From: Anodontia alba
Lineage: Eukaryota > Mollusca > Bivalvia > Lucinida > Lucinidae
Reading direction: 5' to 3'
NCBI GenBank assembly: GCA_964016985.1
Contig: OZ024823.1
Span: 62,702,514-62,766,513 of the forward strand
Length of the DNA: 64,000 nt
Shown here piece after piece: positions 1 to 10,837 of this stretch (the first letter of the stretch is position 1; the number at the start of each line of letters is the position of its first letter). The notes under the pieces are model-generated. The model worked only from the letters and a program-made list of their open reading frames with translations, ran no database searches and was not told where the DNA came from. Position numbers and translations under genes: made by a program.

Positions 1-203
1 TTGAACCCATCTTGATTATTTTGAAAATCGATCACCGCTTAAGGCGGCGCTAGTGGGGTTGGGGTGGGGGGGGGTGCGTATGCAGCGTCGCAAACTACAG
101 TGTTGCATATGAAGAGACTCAATCAAACCGAGTCTCCGATTTTCGTGATTTTGTATGTTCTTTGTTTCCAAAGGCAATCCGTTCTGACGTTTTTGGGGAA
201 CAA
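1..203 (-). mobile_element. F2 element copy, cut by window edge
   Basis: Read on the minus strand, this runs from AACGTCAGAACGG through TTGCCTTTGGAAACAAAG and the block GAGACTCGGTTTGATTGAG to a G-rich/C-rich run at 61-75 and on to position 1. The same order of blocks occurs at 4972-5215, 13769-14059, 52183-52388, 53370-53590 and 59664-59950. The distal part lies outside the window. Non-coding. Confidence 0.75.
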
Positions 204-1349
204 CGCAGATTAATGTCTGAAAGTCATGCATGACATCAATTGACATAATGAAGGAATGCTTTGAGATTCTTGTCTTTGGCATAACACAATTAAATGTCTG
301 AAAGATATACATGAACTATTAAGAGATATCAATTGACATAATTACTCCCTGTCCGGCATCTCCCTTAAACACTTTTTTCGCGTATTATCAGTCTGTGCTT
401 CAGCTTTCTACAAATGTTTCCTGCCTAGTATTCTGTTGTCCTTTAGTCCCAAACTGTGGTGCAAACAGTTGAAAATCGGTCGACAAATAAACATTTTACG
501 CCCGGAAATAAGATATATTGAATAAGAATTTTACATAGAAAACGGTTATAAATGAGTCACTATTTTCCCGGATATATATATATTGCCTCAAATACATGAA
601 ATCAATGGCATATAATATTAAGAGCTTTTGTAATGTATAAAATTCTGCATAAAATAGATTACTCGATGAAGATGTAACTGATTTGGATCACCTCCCTTGT
701 CCACTGAAAATCCCTAGTAAGAGGTTGTTTTGGTCAATAAACATAATTTATTGACCATTTTCCAAATATTTTTGCGGAATATTTTAGGACTAAAGGACTA
801 TCATATATTAGTTGTTTTCGCAATGTAGAAATGGTAAGGAAAAGTACAAGATAGGTCGTGGTGCAGAAATGGCTGTTTTTCAGGTTCTTTCAGAACAGCT
901 GGTCGCCCACAAATCAAAGAAAGCTGCCAATATTTGAAAGAAGGCTACCTAAAGGGGAAATGCTCAGTTAGCAAATAAGTGGTTGCAGCTAATAGTAAAA
1001 ACAGCAAGGTCATGGGGAAAGCCAAAGAATAGACGTTCAGTTCAGTTCACATTGTGGAAAAGGACTCTTTTCTCACAGAAAGCATAGAAGAAATATGCCA
1101 ATGCCCAAATAAAAATTCACTGAAATAGAGCATACATCAAATAATATACCCATCTTTTTAGCAACAAAACAATAAACAAGTATAGAAACTATGCATTAAG
1201 AAAATGTCTTAATGATAGAGCATGTGTAAGATGTCGAACTTCTAAGGGCTTTTTAAGACTTAATAAGACCCGTTGCTCTGAATAATAAACAGCCGGAACT
1301 ACCATCGTATGACATTCCAGAAATATATAAAGCGACCGGTGAAAAAAGA
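204..1349. other. No gene seen; AT-rich unique-looking DNA
   Basis: I see no convincing coding exon. A short imperfect direct repeat (AATGTCTGAAAG followed by ATCAATTGACATAAT) occurs at about 212-250 and again at about 292-342. The rest looks like unique AT-rich intergenic sequence. Confidence 0.5.
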
Positions 1350-1642
1350 AAGGAAGGCAATGATCAGGAATCAATACAATTACCTAACACCTTCCGTCCA
1401 AGACACCAAAGAGAAAGACGAACGCACTTAAAGAAACGGCACCATAATCAAAACACTAAAAAATAAAGCCAAAAGGACAGTTTTCTTCCCTAAAATGGCC
1501 AAATGGCTATCCAAAATAAAAACAAATCACCAGGAATATACATGCAAAGACATACAATGACAGAAATGGTAATCCACAGCAGAAGCACCGCCTTGGAACA
1601 TTTACGGGAGCGTGGTAGGTTGGTGGGGGGGGGGTTAAAGAA

Positions 1643-2256
1643 AGGTAAGAGAAAAGTCCAGGGAGTGCCACAATCACAAACCGCAGCCCCATACCCCCCC
1701 CGCCCCTCGCCCCCCCCCCCCCCCCCCCCCAGACACCAAGAGGAAGAGGAAACAGACAAAACCAAACAAGCGGAAATCGACCAAACGTACGAAAAGCACT
1801 AAGATTAGCTCTCTCTTCCCCAAGCGAGGTAATCGCAATGCTCAAAGGACCGAAAAACACAAAAACAAAATGACACACGGAAAGACATACAACAAATCGC
1901 CTCGTAGAATAAACCACAAAGCAACAAAAAGTAAGACTAACACCGGGACCACCGCCTTAGAACGGTCAGTAGAATAAACTACCGGGGGCTGGAGGGGAAG
2001 GGTTTAAAGCACTTTTACGGCCAGCCAGCTTCACCCTTGGTCGCGATGCAACTCTTATTACAGAAATACATAAAAATTCGGTTCGCATAAAGGCTTCCAA
2101 CTCAGTCAATGCATCAAAGCGAAAACATAAAAATCAAATTTATCACTATGATAAACAAAGACGAGTACTCATGGCTAATTCCACTATGTGACAGAGTAAA
2201 TGAAAACCAATAATTGAACCACGGAAGGCCAAGCCAAAGACAAATCGTCAATTGAT
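1643..2256 (-). mobile_element. F1 subfamily A 3' end nested inside subfamily B
   Basis: Starts (3' end of the element) at GGTAAGAGAAAAGTCCAGG and runs through the diagnostic block GGGACCACCGCCTTAGAACG. It ends near the AGACGAGTACTCATGG block and the region that precedes the tail in the 15342-16492 copy. Subfamily B tail sequence flanks it on both sides, so this insertion is younger than its host. Open frames here on either strand are translations of untranslated tail and are not genes. Confidence 0.75.
1689..1730. repeat. Poly-C tract in F1 tail
   Basis: Long C run, interrupted by a few bases, at a site where other F1-A copies read only CCGCAGCCCTTCCCAGAC. It is a homopolymer expansion inside the element. 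Confidence 0.9.
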
Positions 2257-2610
2257 TAAGTCGATTATATGTGGCCACAGCCCTCGCCCTTAGTTCTGCT
2301 GTTGTATACACATTTGTTCAGTTCGCGTGAAGGGTTTCTTACTAATCAGTGCAACATCGCCGAGAAAATAAAAATCAAACGAATACAGGTATGAAACAAA
2401 GATGAGGACTCAACAGCAGGAAATAACTGAAATGCTGAGGCAAAAGAAAACCAACAGTTGGACTCCGGTGGGCCCGACCAACCAGAGCATTAGGCACCAA
2501 CTGACTTACTTAAAAGTCTTCAGGCCAGAGCCGTCATAGTCTGAGGCCCGTCCCGCTGGCGTGCAACCAAAGAAGGAAGCAAAATATTTACCACGATCTG
2601 ATATGGAATA

Positions 2611-3389
2611 ATTAGGCAAAGATGATAATGTTTATGCTACAATAAAAGCGACTGTATTTGTTACATGTAAACCAAAGCAGTTACACTAGCTCAAGCACAC
2701 ACTAGGCCAGTGATATGTATAAAGATATATTTGCGTTTCCTGAACAACATGAAACTCTCAACTTAAGAATAGACAAGCTGACTAGATATTCAAAGACAAA
2801 GTTGGTATTTTGAAAGACAGCCTACATCAGTTCAAGATGAAATATTAAAAGATGTACTCTGCCTTCGATGTTGACGATGCCTTCGTCTGCCGTTTTGCTT
2901 TTCGAGGAAGATTTGATGACAGAAGGTAGCCCTGCCGCACTCATACCAAATGTTGTCTGATCCACTTTCCTGTAGTGCCATCGGACATGTCTGTATTGTT
3001 TAAAATAATAAAATCTATCCACAATACAGCTGGGTGGGTTTTTCTTAAACTTACAACGAATGTTCGGAATAACAAAATCTTCTTGTAATCATGAACCATG
3101 AACTCTTTGTCCCACTGGTGTCGCCTGTCCTGTCCCTAGGCACATGCATCTATACAAATATGAAAATGCTTTAGTTAAATCGTATTTGAAGCTGATGATT
3201 GCAAATGATCAATAATATAAAACCCGCGCTTTACGCACCAATTATCGTAATCAGAAGTCTGCTCTTTGTGCTGTCTACCCCTTACTCTTTGGCTATATCA
3301 TGAGAAGTTTCACACAAAATCGCAGAACAAACTTATTTGTCTGAAATTCACAACAAATGTCTGTCCCTGCCGGCAATAACCATGGGATA
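2611..3389. other. Unassigned stretch with one weak coding candidate
   Basis: A 66-codon minus-strand frame at 2822-3022 has a balanced, GC-richer middle (about 2860-2945, residues such as SAAGLPSVIKSSSK). It is preceded by a possible acceptor ACAATACAG. I recognise no family and see no partner exon, so I do not call a gene. The remainder shows nothing clear. Confidence 0.3.
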
Positions 3390-4702
3390 TACAAGGGTTG
3401 TGCAAAAAGTTTTGTCACTAATAGGCTTCCTCAGTTTTATCCCAGGTATATTTTAAAATGCTTCACTGCACTTGAATGGTGTGTTAAATAACTAACGATA
3501 CCCGTTTATTTCGCGCAAATTGCTTTCAAATTGAAACAGATGCAGTCATATACACTGACCAATTTATTTGTTACATTGGAACATGGACCAGAAGACTGAA
3601 ATTCGTAGCTATATTAAATGCCGCATTAGGCTTAATATAGATTCAAAGCAGATATTTAATGAATTTTGTGGTATTTATGGACCTCAGACCATTTCAATGC
3701 GCACAGTTTTTAGGTAGGTTAAAGCTTTTAAAGCTGGGAAATTTTCTGTTGAAGATGATACCCGTCCTGGAAAACCTAATACCAAGGCTAACATCGCTGT
3801 TATAAATATTGTGGTCGAACAGGATGCGCGATTGTCTGTCAAAGATATAGCTAGTTGTACTGGCATATCAGAAGGCAGCGTGCAAACAATTCTAAAAAAG
3901 CGTTTGGACCTGAGAAAGGTTTGCGCCAGGTGGGTACCTCATTTGTTCACTTAGGAGACAAAGACACAACGCCTTAAATGTGCCCGGGAACTTTTGAAAA
4001 CATACAAAGGCTGAAATAGTCGGGTTATTTCTAACTTGCTAACAGGTGATGAAACCTGGGTGCACATGTTTGAGCCACAAAGAAGGGCTGATAATAAGCA
4101 ATGGAAGCGAAAATATCAAAAACGCCCATGTATTGCCAAGAGAACCATAAGTTCGAAAAAGATGTTGTACGCAATTTTCTTAAATTCAAGTGGGCCAGTC
4201 GTTCAAGTGCCTTGTCCATCTGGTCATACAGTCACTGGCCGATTCTACAAGAATTCTGTACTGAAGAAAGTGAGAGTGTTTTACAATAAGAAACGACCAA
4301 GCAAAGGATGGTCAGGGGTCCACCTTTTACATGACAATGCCTCCTCTCATAAGTGAGAGGTTGTTAAGTCTTTTTTGGCTTCTGAAAAGGTGAAAGTTTT
4401 AAACCATCCACCTTATTCACCTGACCTGAGTCCCTGTGACTTCTCTTATTTCCAAGGCTTAAGAAAATGCTTTCTGGAAATAAGTATACATCTAGTTCTT
4501 TTGGCAGCGCTATTTATCAGTGTCTCCAACAGATACCAAAAGAAGACTATTTATCTGCTTTTCGAGACTGGGTAAAAAGGTTACAAAAATGTGTTTCAGT
4601 AAAGGGGAATACTTTGAAGGTTTGTAAAAAAAATATGTTTGATAAAACGTAGCACTGAAGTAATCCGAACCCAGTGACAAAACTTTTTGCAGGACCCTCG
4701 TA
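3390..4702 (+). mobile_element. mariner transposon, full-length but decayed
   Basis: The 1313-bp element is bounded by terminal inverted repeats of about 30 bp, 27 of which match. The left begins TACAAGGGTTGTGCAAAAAG and the right, read in reverse, begins TACGAGGGTCCTGCAAAAAG. TA lies immediately outside both ends (3388-3389 and 4703-4704), as expected for the TA target duplication of Tc1/mariner elements. The interior encodes a DD34D mariner transposase broken by stops and a frameshift. The length is normal for an intact mariner. No other long mariner copy is visible in the window. Confidence 0.95.
3583..4652 (+). pseudogene. mariner transposase pseudogene (DD34D)
   Basis: Starting at ATG 3583, one frame encodes an N-terminal helix-turn-helix region (motif SMRTVFR) and then the catalytic blocks TGDETWVH, HDNASSH and HPPYSPDLSPCDF. 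The last two aspartates are separated by 34 residues, which is the mariner DD34D signature. The frame is broken by stop codons at 3715-3717, 3952-3954, 4012-4014 and 4354-4356. A one-base frameshift near 4450-4460 moves the C-terminal ~60 residues into another frame, ending at the stop at 4650-4652. In mariners this protein cuts and pastes the element at TA sites. With five lesions this copy cannot make it, although its intact terminal repeats could in principle still be recognised in trans. Confidence 0.95.
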
Positions 4703-4971
4703 TACATGTGTAAATTATGAAATGCTGAAATACATAACCAATTATCAAAGTGCCCAAATGTTTCTGTCACTAACAAAATTTAATACCCCGGTTGTAATCT
4801 GTCTCCCCCCTTCCCCCACTCCCACACATACACAAAACCCGCCACTCAATCCCTCCCACATTATAAAATGAGCGAAATGCATATTTTTATGTATAGAAAC
4901 ACGAAAATATCAACCACAAATTATAGCTGAAAATTATTCTTCTGAAATTTAAAGTAATATAAGATTGTTTC

Positions 4972-5215
4972 TATAATAAAAGTAAAACAGGATTGCCTTT
5001 GGAAACAAAGAAAACACAAATTCACGAAAATCGGAGACTCGGTTTGATTGAGTCTCTTCATATGCAACATAGTAGTTACGAGGCTGCATACGCCCCGCCC
5101 CTCCCCCCTCCCCCCCCCCCCCCCCCCATCCCACCAAGTTCTGCTTACGGATAGTCAGATGTTTTTTCCCCCGAGTTCTCCTGTTTCCGCCCATCTTTGA
5201 TGAAGATCGGCTCGA
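4972..5215 (+). mobile_element. F2 element copy with poly-C expansion
   Basis: Contains GGATTGCCTTTGGAAACAAAG, GGAGACTCGGTTTGATTGAG and CTTCATATGCAACA in F2 order. A C-rich run of about 35 bases (5093-5127) replaces the CCCCCTAGCGCC segment of other copies. The 3' half is diverged or lost. Confidence 0.75.
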
Positions 5216-5513
5216 TATAAGTGAAATATTTTTGAAAGGGCCGTAAAACCCAAATCAAACAAATATGGTCGTTCCTGGTAACTTTCTTTTATATATTAGG
5301 TGCTTAACGAAACAAAGCATTTTTTCGACATAAAATCATACATTTAGTTCAATCAAATGATTGGCTCTATGAAGGTACAAAGGAACAGAAAAAAAAGCAT
5401 TTACAATATTTTAATATAATTATATTACTTATTGCACTATTTCAACATCTAAAAGACGCTAAACAGAACAAACCTAGATATGCAAGATGAGAATGACTCT
5501 CTCATGAGCATGC

Positions 5514-5725
5514 TTTAAAGGAACTGGATATACTTGGTATGTTTACCGCCATTTTTACAAGGGAGACAACTTCTGTGATTTTCTTCCTTCTCATTACCAA
5601 GAAAAGGTGTGCACTCTTAATGTAAAATATTTCCTTTTATGGTGAATACATTTTCAGAATAGAGACAAACCCATTTTGTCAGTCGCTTCCCCTGAAAGTG
5701 TATTAATTCACCCTAATTTGTATAA
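5514..5725 (+). mobile_element. F3 fold-back element copy
   Basis: Begins TTAAAGGAACTGGATATAC and contains CCGCCATTTTTACAAGGGAG. It ends in CCCCTGAAAGTGTATTAATTC, the inverted counterpart of its start. F3 copies are non-coding; short open frames here are by chance. Confidence 0.75.
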
Positions 5726-5867
5726 GTTCATCTTAAAGTTAGCCTGCACACTTCCTAACTTAGGCCTAAGCCTTTGTTTTATGTCAGTAGATTTTACAGT
5801 CATGATGTTTTCTCTGGTTGAAAAGCAAGATGGTGATCATCGTGTTGCATGGAAGGCTTAGCTGTTC

Positions 5868-6078
5868 CTTAAGCCGAATGACTATACCTGAAGAATTTTC
5901 CGCCCTTTTGCACAGGGAGACAGCGTTCACCGCCCTTGTTGCCACCTTACAATTTGAAACTGTCTTTTTTAACCAATGGCTGTTCTTAAAGGAAAACAAT
6001 CGTCCCCAATGAAATTGATAACACATTTTTCCATGTTTAAAGCTATTTCCCTTGGAAGTGTGTTTATTTCCCTAACAT
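5868..6078 (+). mobile_element. Diverged F3 copy
   Basis: CCTTAAGCCGAATGACTATACC and TTTTCCGCCC...GGGAGACAGCG match the F3 left arm. TTTCCCTTGGAAGTGTGT near 6050 matches the right arm. More diverged than its neighbour at 5514. Confidence 0.55.
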
Positions 6079-6954
6079 GTTCACAGACGCACAGAGGCTT
6101 CCGCTTAACGGTGTTCATACCAATATGATAAATAAAAAACCGCGCCATGAGAAAATGTATCCAACAGTGAATATCTAGATCAGTCCGCGAAGCCATAATC
6201 TGATACGGACGTTTGCTTTACATCGATACACTCAACACTACCAAATGGTTGCATAAGCGGACAGCAAAGGTCCTGATTTGGCCCTGTGTTGTCCACATAT
6301 GCCCCGAAGATAAATGTTCACATTATGCTGTTCAATGTGGACAAAGATTCGATAGCTACTCTTGCAAATAGGCAAAGAATGAGATCAGCATACAAGACAG
6401 ACTCATGCTCTTTATAAAAGATTCCATTACTTAGCGAATCTTGGCTTTGAATGGTCAGTTTGCGTATGGAAAAAATGTACTTATAGCCTTATGTTTTACT
6501 CTCAAGTGCAGTCTTAAACAAGTTGTAACTAAGGTAAACGAGCTCACGTCAATGGAGACCACCTCCCTTTCCCGGTAAATGAATTCTTTTTCAAAGGCAG
6601 ATAGCCTTAAGGGAGAACATGTTCTCCATGGGACAGCAAACTCTTTACTTTACGAGTAACCCACATTAAAGAGGGAAGTTTGGATTTCAGAGTTAGTCGG
6701 TGAAAGTTTCTGTGTATTACTGTGACGAGTTACTACGAGATGTTTCAAATTTGTGCTGCCCAAATTAAAAGAAATACCCGCATAGTAGTCGCTCTGTCAT
6801 AGAATAAATATTAACGCTCTATAATAATATTGTCTGAAGTAGACATCCGCCATCAGCATGATTATTTACTCATTTTAATATATGTCACTGCTTCCATAAA
6901 ATAAAGCAATGTTTTGTAATGATAAAGGACCTCATCATTCAGAAAAAAACGTAT
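6079..6954. other. No gene seen
   Basis: No exon-like segment, RNA gene or clear family repeat recognised. It contains only scattered short matches to F3-type words such as CCTTAAGGGAGAAC near 6611. Confidence 0.5.
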
Positions 6955-7035
6955 ATTTATTTATTTATTTTTATATTTATTTATTTATTTATATACGAGG
7001 CCCTCGTATATATTTATTTAATTATTTATATAGTC
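6955..7035. repeat. TTTA-rich microsatellite with central palindrome
   Basis: Imperfect (TTTA)n on both sides of a perfect palindrome, TATACGAGGCCCTCGTATA, at about 6990-7009. Confidence 0.85.
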
Positions 7036-7200
7036 ACCTTCTGATGTTCCTTTTTGTGGGAGAAAGTGATGATGTCTGCATCAACATACAATAGTTGTAT
7101 TAAAGGAATGACTAATCCCAAGTTTTCTGGGCTAGACTTGCTAATTTCGGCCAATTAATCATCTCGTATGAATTTAAACAAAAAATCCGGAATTTGTTCA

Positions 7201-7330
7201 GTGATCACAAAGGACCAGAAAATATAAACTACACTATAGCGAAGTACGGGGAGACGCTTAACGGCCACCACTCAGCACTTATATCAGCTGTAGTGATAGT
7301 AAAAAAGATAATAAAAATCCGCAAGCATTA
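7201..7330 (+). mobile_element. F2 3'-half fragment
   Basis: AAATATAAACTACACTATAG, then GTACGGGGAGACG, then CAGCACTTATATCAGCTGTAG parallel the distal half of the full F2 copies at 13769 and 59664. The proximal half is absent or unrecognisable. Confidence 0.55.
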
Positions 7331-7657
7331 ATGAAAATACCGTTCAAATAGCCGACTCAGTTTAAATGAGTCTTTCTATGTCAAAAATAGTGTAAAGTTA
7401 GGTGCAGTTTTCTTATGTGACCTAACATGGCCATAAAGGTGCTAAAAGGAGTAATGATAAGACCCTGTCTTCGACAGTATGCCAATTTTATTTAATGAGA
7501 CAAGTCTTTATACAATCGCAATCTGTTCTTTGGCATTTGCAGCCTGCAGGTACATACATTATATTGTGTATTTGCTTATTTCTAGATTTGATTAAAAACA
7601 ACAAGAATTCAACAATTTGACTGCACGACTATCATGTGCTTCCCTTATATATTGTAG
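7331..7657. other. No gene seen
   Basis: AT-rich sequence with no recognisable exon or element. Confidence 0.5.
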
Positions 7658-7899
7658 GGGAATCGATTCCCCTACTAGATAAAATACCATTTTCGTATAG
7701 AGGGATAACTGTTGTGATTCTGTTTGCTTTCCTGTACACTATGCACCTTCTAGAAAGGGGTCTACTTTAGAAGGTAAAAATTTGCTCCCCGTGAGAGCAA
7801 AATCTATCCTTTTAAACTAGAAATATTTTAATGTGTGGTAAGAACAGACTTGACAGAGATGCCTCCCCTGAAACTGTATCATCAGTTTCTTTAAACTAA
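7658..7899 (+). mobile_element. F3 fold-back element copy
   Basis: Carries TTTGCTTTCCTGTACACTAT, the complementary pair AGAAAGGGGTCTACTTTAGA and CTCCCCTGAAACTGTATCA in F3 order. The ends are degenerate. Confidence 0.65.
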
Positions 7900-8948
7900 A
7901 AGCATCTTTTGACTGAAATATTCATTACTACATCAGAGAAAACATCCATTTTTTTTTTTTTCAAGTACATACATACAACCCTTTGCAAATTTAATTTGCA
8001 TTGATTAAACATTCCATGCAAGCTATCTGAAGTGAAATGCCTATTTGCCAGTGGACAGAGCTGTCCCATGAGAACAAGGGCCTTGAAGTCTGATAAGTGC
8101 ATTGGCAGTTTGTCGATCCGATATATACTAACCCACAAAAGAAATGCAACACTAACGATAAAAGAAACATATTTTAAAACCTATCTAGATTGTAAAACGT
8201 TGTAAAACGTGCACGCAAATCAACAATTGAGGGTATATTTGATTTGTTTATTCTGCAATACATGCAAGAAATTGTGGACCAACACGTATAGATACATTTT
8301 AGAAGCAAGAGAATAAATACTGTATAAGTCTAACTTTACTTTGCAGTCCAGAAATTTTGTATTTCTTTTTAGATCAGTATATTCATCGTTGTGCGATAAT
8401 CATACAAGTGTACAGCGAAGTACGTGCTTAGACATTCCAAATTGGCAGGCTGATCTGGTTCTTTGACGCTCTAAATGCAGTGGCATTTGTTACGACCCGA
8501 CCGCGTGTCTTTGAAATATCAGAAGGTAAGTTTTATTACGAAGCATATTAGGCCATAATGATAATGGGCTCCTTTATTTACACATTTTGTTGTTTGCAAG
8601 AACATATTTGTTTTTCTCGAAAAATATTTCAAGGGGCATATAATTTTTAAATGATGCTGACTGTATTTAACATTAGTATTCAGACGGCAGACCTGAGCAA
8701 ACCGTGTTTTACTCTAATTAGACGACGCAGGACGCGGTGTCTAATCAGGATCTACATTTTGCCCTTGATCCAAAGGTTTGACATATCAACTGAATGAACT
8801 AGTTCACGTTTTTAGAAAAACACGTATGGTAAGGTTAAAACAATGCAGTACGCCGCTAAGATGAAATGGAACTGTGCTAGCTTTCTCCAATGGCACAGCC
8901 AACTTTACATTTCCAATAAAATGAGTATTACAAAGATTTTTATGAGTG

Positions 8949-8949
<1 letters not shown>
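7900..8949. other. No gene seen
   Basis: No supported exon. A GAAATGCAACAC word at about 8141-8152 resembles termini of some DNA transposons, but I find no partner end. Confidence 0.4.
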
Positions 8950-8993
<44 letters not shown>

Positions 8994-9032
8994 GCGCGCG
9001 CGCGTACACACACACACACACACACACACACC
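8950..9032. repeat. Compound CT/CA/CG/CA microsatellite
   Basis: (CT)n to 8970, (CA)n to about 8992, (CG)n to about 9004, then TA(CA)n to 9031. The CG/CA block is an alternating purine-pyrimidine run able to adopt Z-DNA. Confidence 0.97.
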
Positions 9033-9585
9033 AGCGAAGGATCTGTCTACCCCTGAGAGCATGACAAAACATATTTTAGCTAGACCATCATGTTCCGTCT
9101 TATTACATGTTGAGTAGTTACTTGCAGAATATATTGAAATACTTTTACTATTTTTTAGGACATGCGAGAAAATGTTTTCACTTATTGATCCAGTTTTCCT
9201 CAAGTCATTTCTGTGTTTATTACGTTTATTGCTGATAATTATTGACTGACTTCTCCGAAGTTACCGATATTAAGCAAAGGCAAAAGTAAAGTGTGAAGAA
9301 TTACTGCATAAACAGAACCATTATATTTGTTAGCTTAGCACAAAGACTGAAATTTTGACAACAATGTTTCTGTGAAGACGGAAATTAAATGCTTCTTGTA
9401 CAGCTAGCGCAATGTTTATCCTTTACACCGATGTTAACTATATCTGTGCAGTCTTTCATTACACTGTAATCCTGTCAGCAACAATAATTTCGAATAATAT
9501 TTTACTTTCTTAAACATCATTTTCAATCCGTCTTGTCTCTCTAAGTACACTTGATACGTAGAAGCAGCGATGTCATACTAATATG
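9033..9585. other. No gene seen; possible distal 3' flank of globin
   Basis: No exon recognised. TTTATT near 9217 would read AATAAA on the minus strand and could be a distant polyadenylation signal for the globin gene. This is unsupported beyond the hexamer. Confidence 0.3.
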
Positions 9586-9820
9586 TAAGGGAACTGGATA
9601 CACTTGCTACAGTTTCCGCCATTTGTTACGAGGAAGACAACATTGACGACTTCTTTTTTGCTTTCCTATACACCGTCCCTTCTAATGCGGGTCTGCTCTA
9701 TAAGAAAATAATTGCGGGGAGCAAAATCTTTCTCTTTTTTAGAGTAGACCTCTTTTCAGATGGGATGAAAAACAATTTTGACAGAGTTGTCTCCCCTGAA
9801 GTGCATCCATTCCCCTTAAG
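9586..9820 (+). mobile_element. F3 fold-back element, well-preserved copy
   Basis: TAAGGGAACTGGATACACTT at the left end mirrors GTGCATCCATTCCCCTTAAG at the right. The internal arms TCTGCTCTATAAGAAAATAA and TCTTTTTTAGAGTAGACCTC also pair. One of the clearest F3 examples; it lies in the globin 3' flank. Confidence 0.85.
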
Positions 9821-10112
9821 AGAAAAGATATGCAAACATCATCAGACCATTCTGAGCCGATGTGTGTTTGTGTTCAACATGTGTTTTCAACTTTGTAATA
9901 TCTACACGCAAAGAATAAACATAGAAACCTGAACGCACTTCACAAACAATATTACGTAAACGTTACGTACATGATTCATAGTAACCATATCCAACATGTG
10001 CATAACTAAGATCCTTCATAAACACGCACACTTAACAGAATAAATGAACAAACAATGATGGTGCATTGAGTATGACATACGTATGAAGTAATCCTTTAGA
10101 AGAACACGTAGC
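9821..10112 (-). other. Immediate 3' flank / probable 3' UTR of globin gene
   Basis: Downstream of the globin stop codon on the minus strand. No close AATAAA in the right orientation was seen, so the transcript end is not fixed. Confidence 0.4.
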
Positions 10113-10274
10113 TCAAGACACGTTATTTGGACCGTTTGAGATGTCTTTATTTATAGCATTTACCATGGTCTGCAGTATGAATTTGATTAGAACTTTATAT
10201 ATAGCATCCATATTATCTGTATATCTGTCTGCTAATGTCAATTTAACAGCTTCTAGGAATGGTTCTTCTATCCT
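10113..10274 (-). CDS. Globin gene, last exon (G-H helices)
   Basis: This 162-nt exon encodes 53 residues plus a TGA stop. It begins at RIEEPFLEAVK and continues through the H helix (DNMDAIYKVLIKFILQTM) to a short polar tail ending NNVS. On the minus strand it is preceded by a good acceptor, a pyrimidine-rich tract ending TTTTTCAG. The intron falls between whole codons (TGG|AGG), which matches the ancient globin G7.0 phase-0 intron. The sequence joins directly onto the exon at 22816-23047 to complete a globin fold, supplying part of the haem pocket and the dimer-forming helices in related proteins. The type, RIEEPFL with a compact H helix, resembles invertebrate cytoglobin/neuroglobin-like or nerve-type intracellular globins. 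I cannot say which. No disruption is seen. Confidence 0.93.
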   Translation of the reverse strand, partial: RIEEPFLEAVKLTLADRYTDNMDAIYKVLIKFILQTMVNAINKDISNGPNNVS

Positions 10275-10837
10275 CTGAAAAACAAAATGAAATGATATAC
10301 TCGTATTCTTATATACTCGGCAAAAAAAATAAATAAATAAATAAATAAAAAATAAAAAATAAAAAATAAAACATGTCTGTTTTGGGTCTACAAAAGGTAC
10401 CGTATTCACCTTAAACGTCAGAATCGTAATAATATGAAAGAGATCTGTCCGCTGTACACAACACGAGAAACTTCATCAAAACTAGTAATTCTGTCAGAAG
10501 TCAGTTTGGTGTACCTCAAGTATGTGTCAAATGTAGAAATCTCAGTGTTACTACTGACATATGTCTACCCTACACTCCACTATTCGCTGACATCATACGG
10601 ATTACTTCAATTGACAATTTTAATTGTTTAGATAGTATTATCAGTGCAGTTTTTGTAATGCTATTATGGATTACATTGATAAAACTAATTTGTCATGACT
10701 GAAATGTAAAAAAAGTATATATTTTTAAACACCGAGTTAAAATTTTAAATTATGTTAAACTAAATAAAATCAAAAAAATTATCAGTTTACTGTTCCACTA
10801 CTTTCGTTTGGTTTGGTCTGTTGACCAACTGTAAAAT
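10275..10837. other. Intronic unique DNA with AAAT microsatellite
   Basis: An imperfect (AAAT)n/(AAAAT)n run lies at about 10322-10370, just upstream of the last exon's acceptor on the plus-strand map. The remainder is AT-rich and shows no element. Confidence 0.6.

Larger units (their letters stand above)
1350..2610 (-). mobile_element. F1 retroelement 3' end (subfamily B) with nested F1 insertion
   Basis: On the minus strand the segment carries the end of the reverse-transcriptase C-terminal region (about 2540-2610, matching the VVNP..V block of other copies). The long conserved 3' untranslated tail follows, ending near AATGATCAGGAATC at 1360-1375. The same tail occurs at 10838-11400, 18421-18960 and 49890-50195. 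Compared with the 10838 copy, the tail is broken between about 1635 and 2257 by a second F1 fragment. The body is 5'-truncated, so no complete protein is present. Confidence 0.8.

Noticed and set aside
1507..1917. Long frames on both strands around 1490-1917 (up to 136 codons)
   Set aside because: They translate the F1 3' tail and a poly-C run; the same frames recur in other F1-A tails at 12924, 16243 and 53099.
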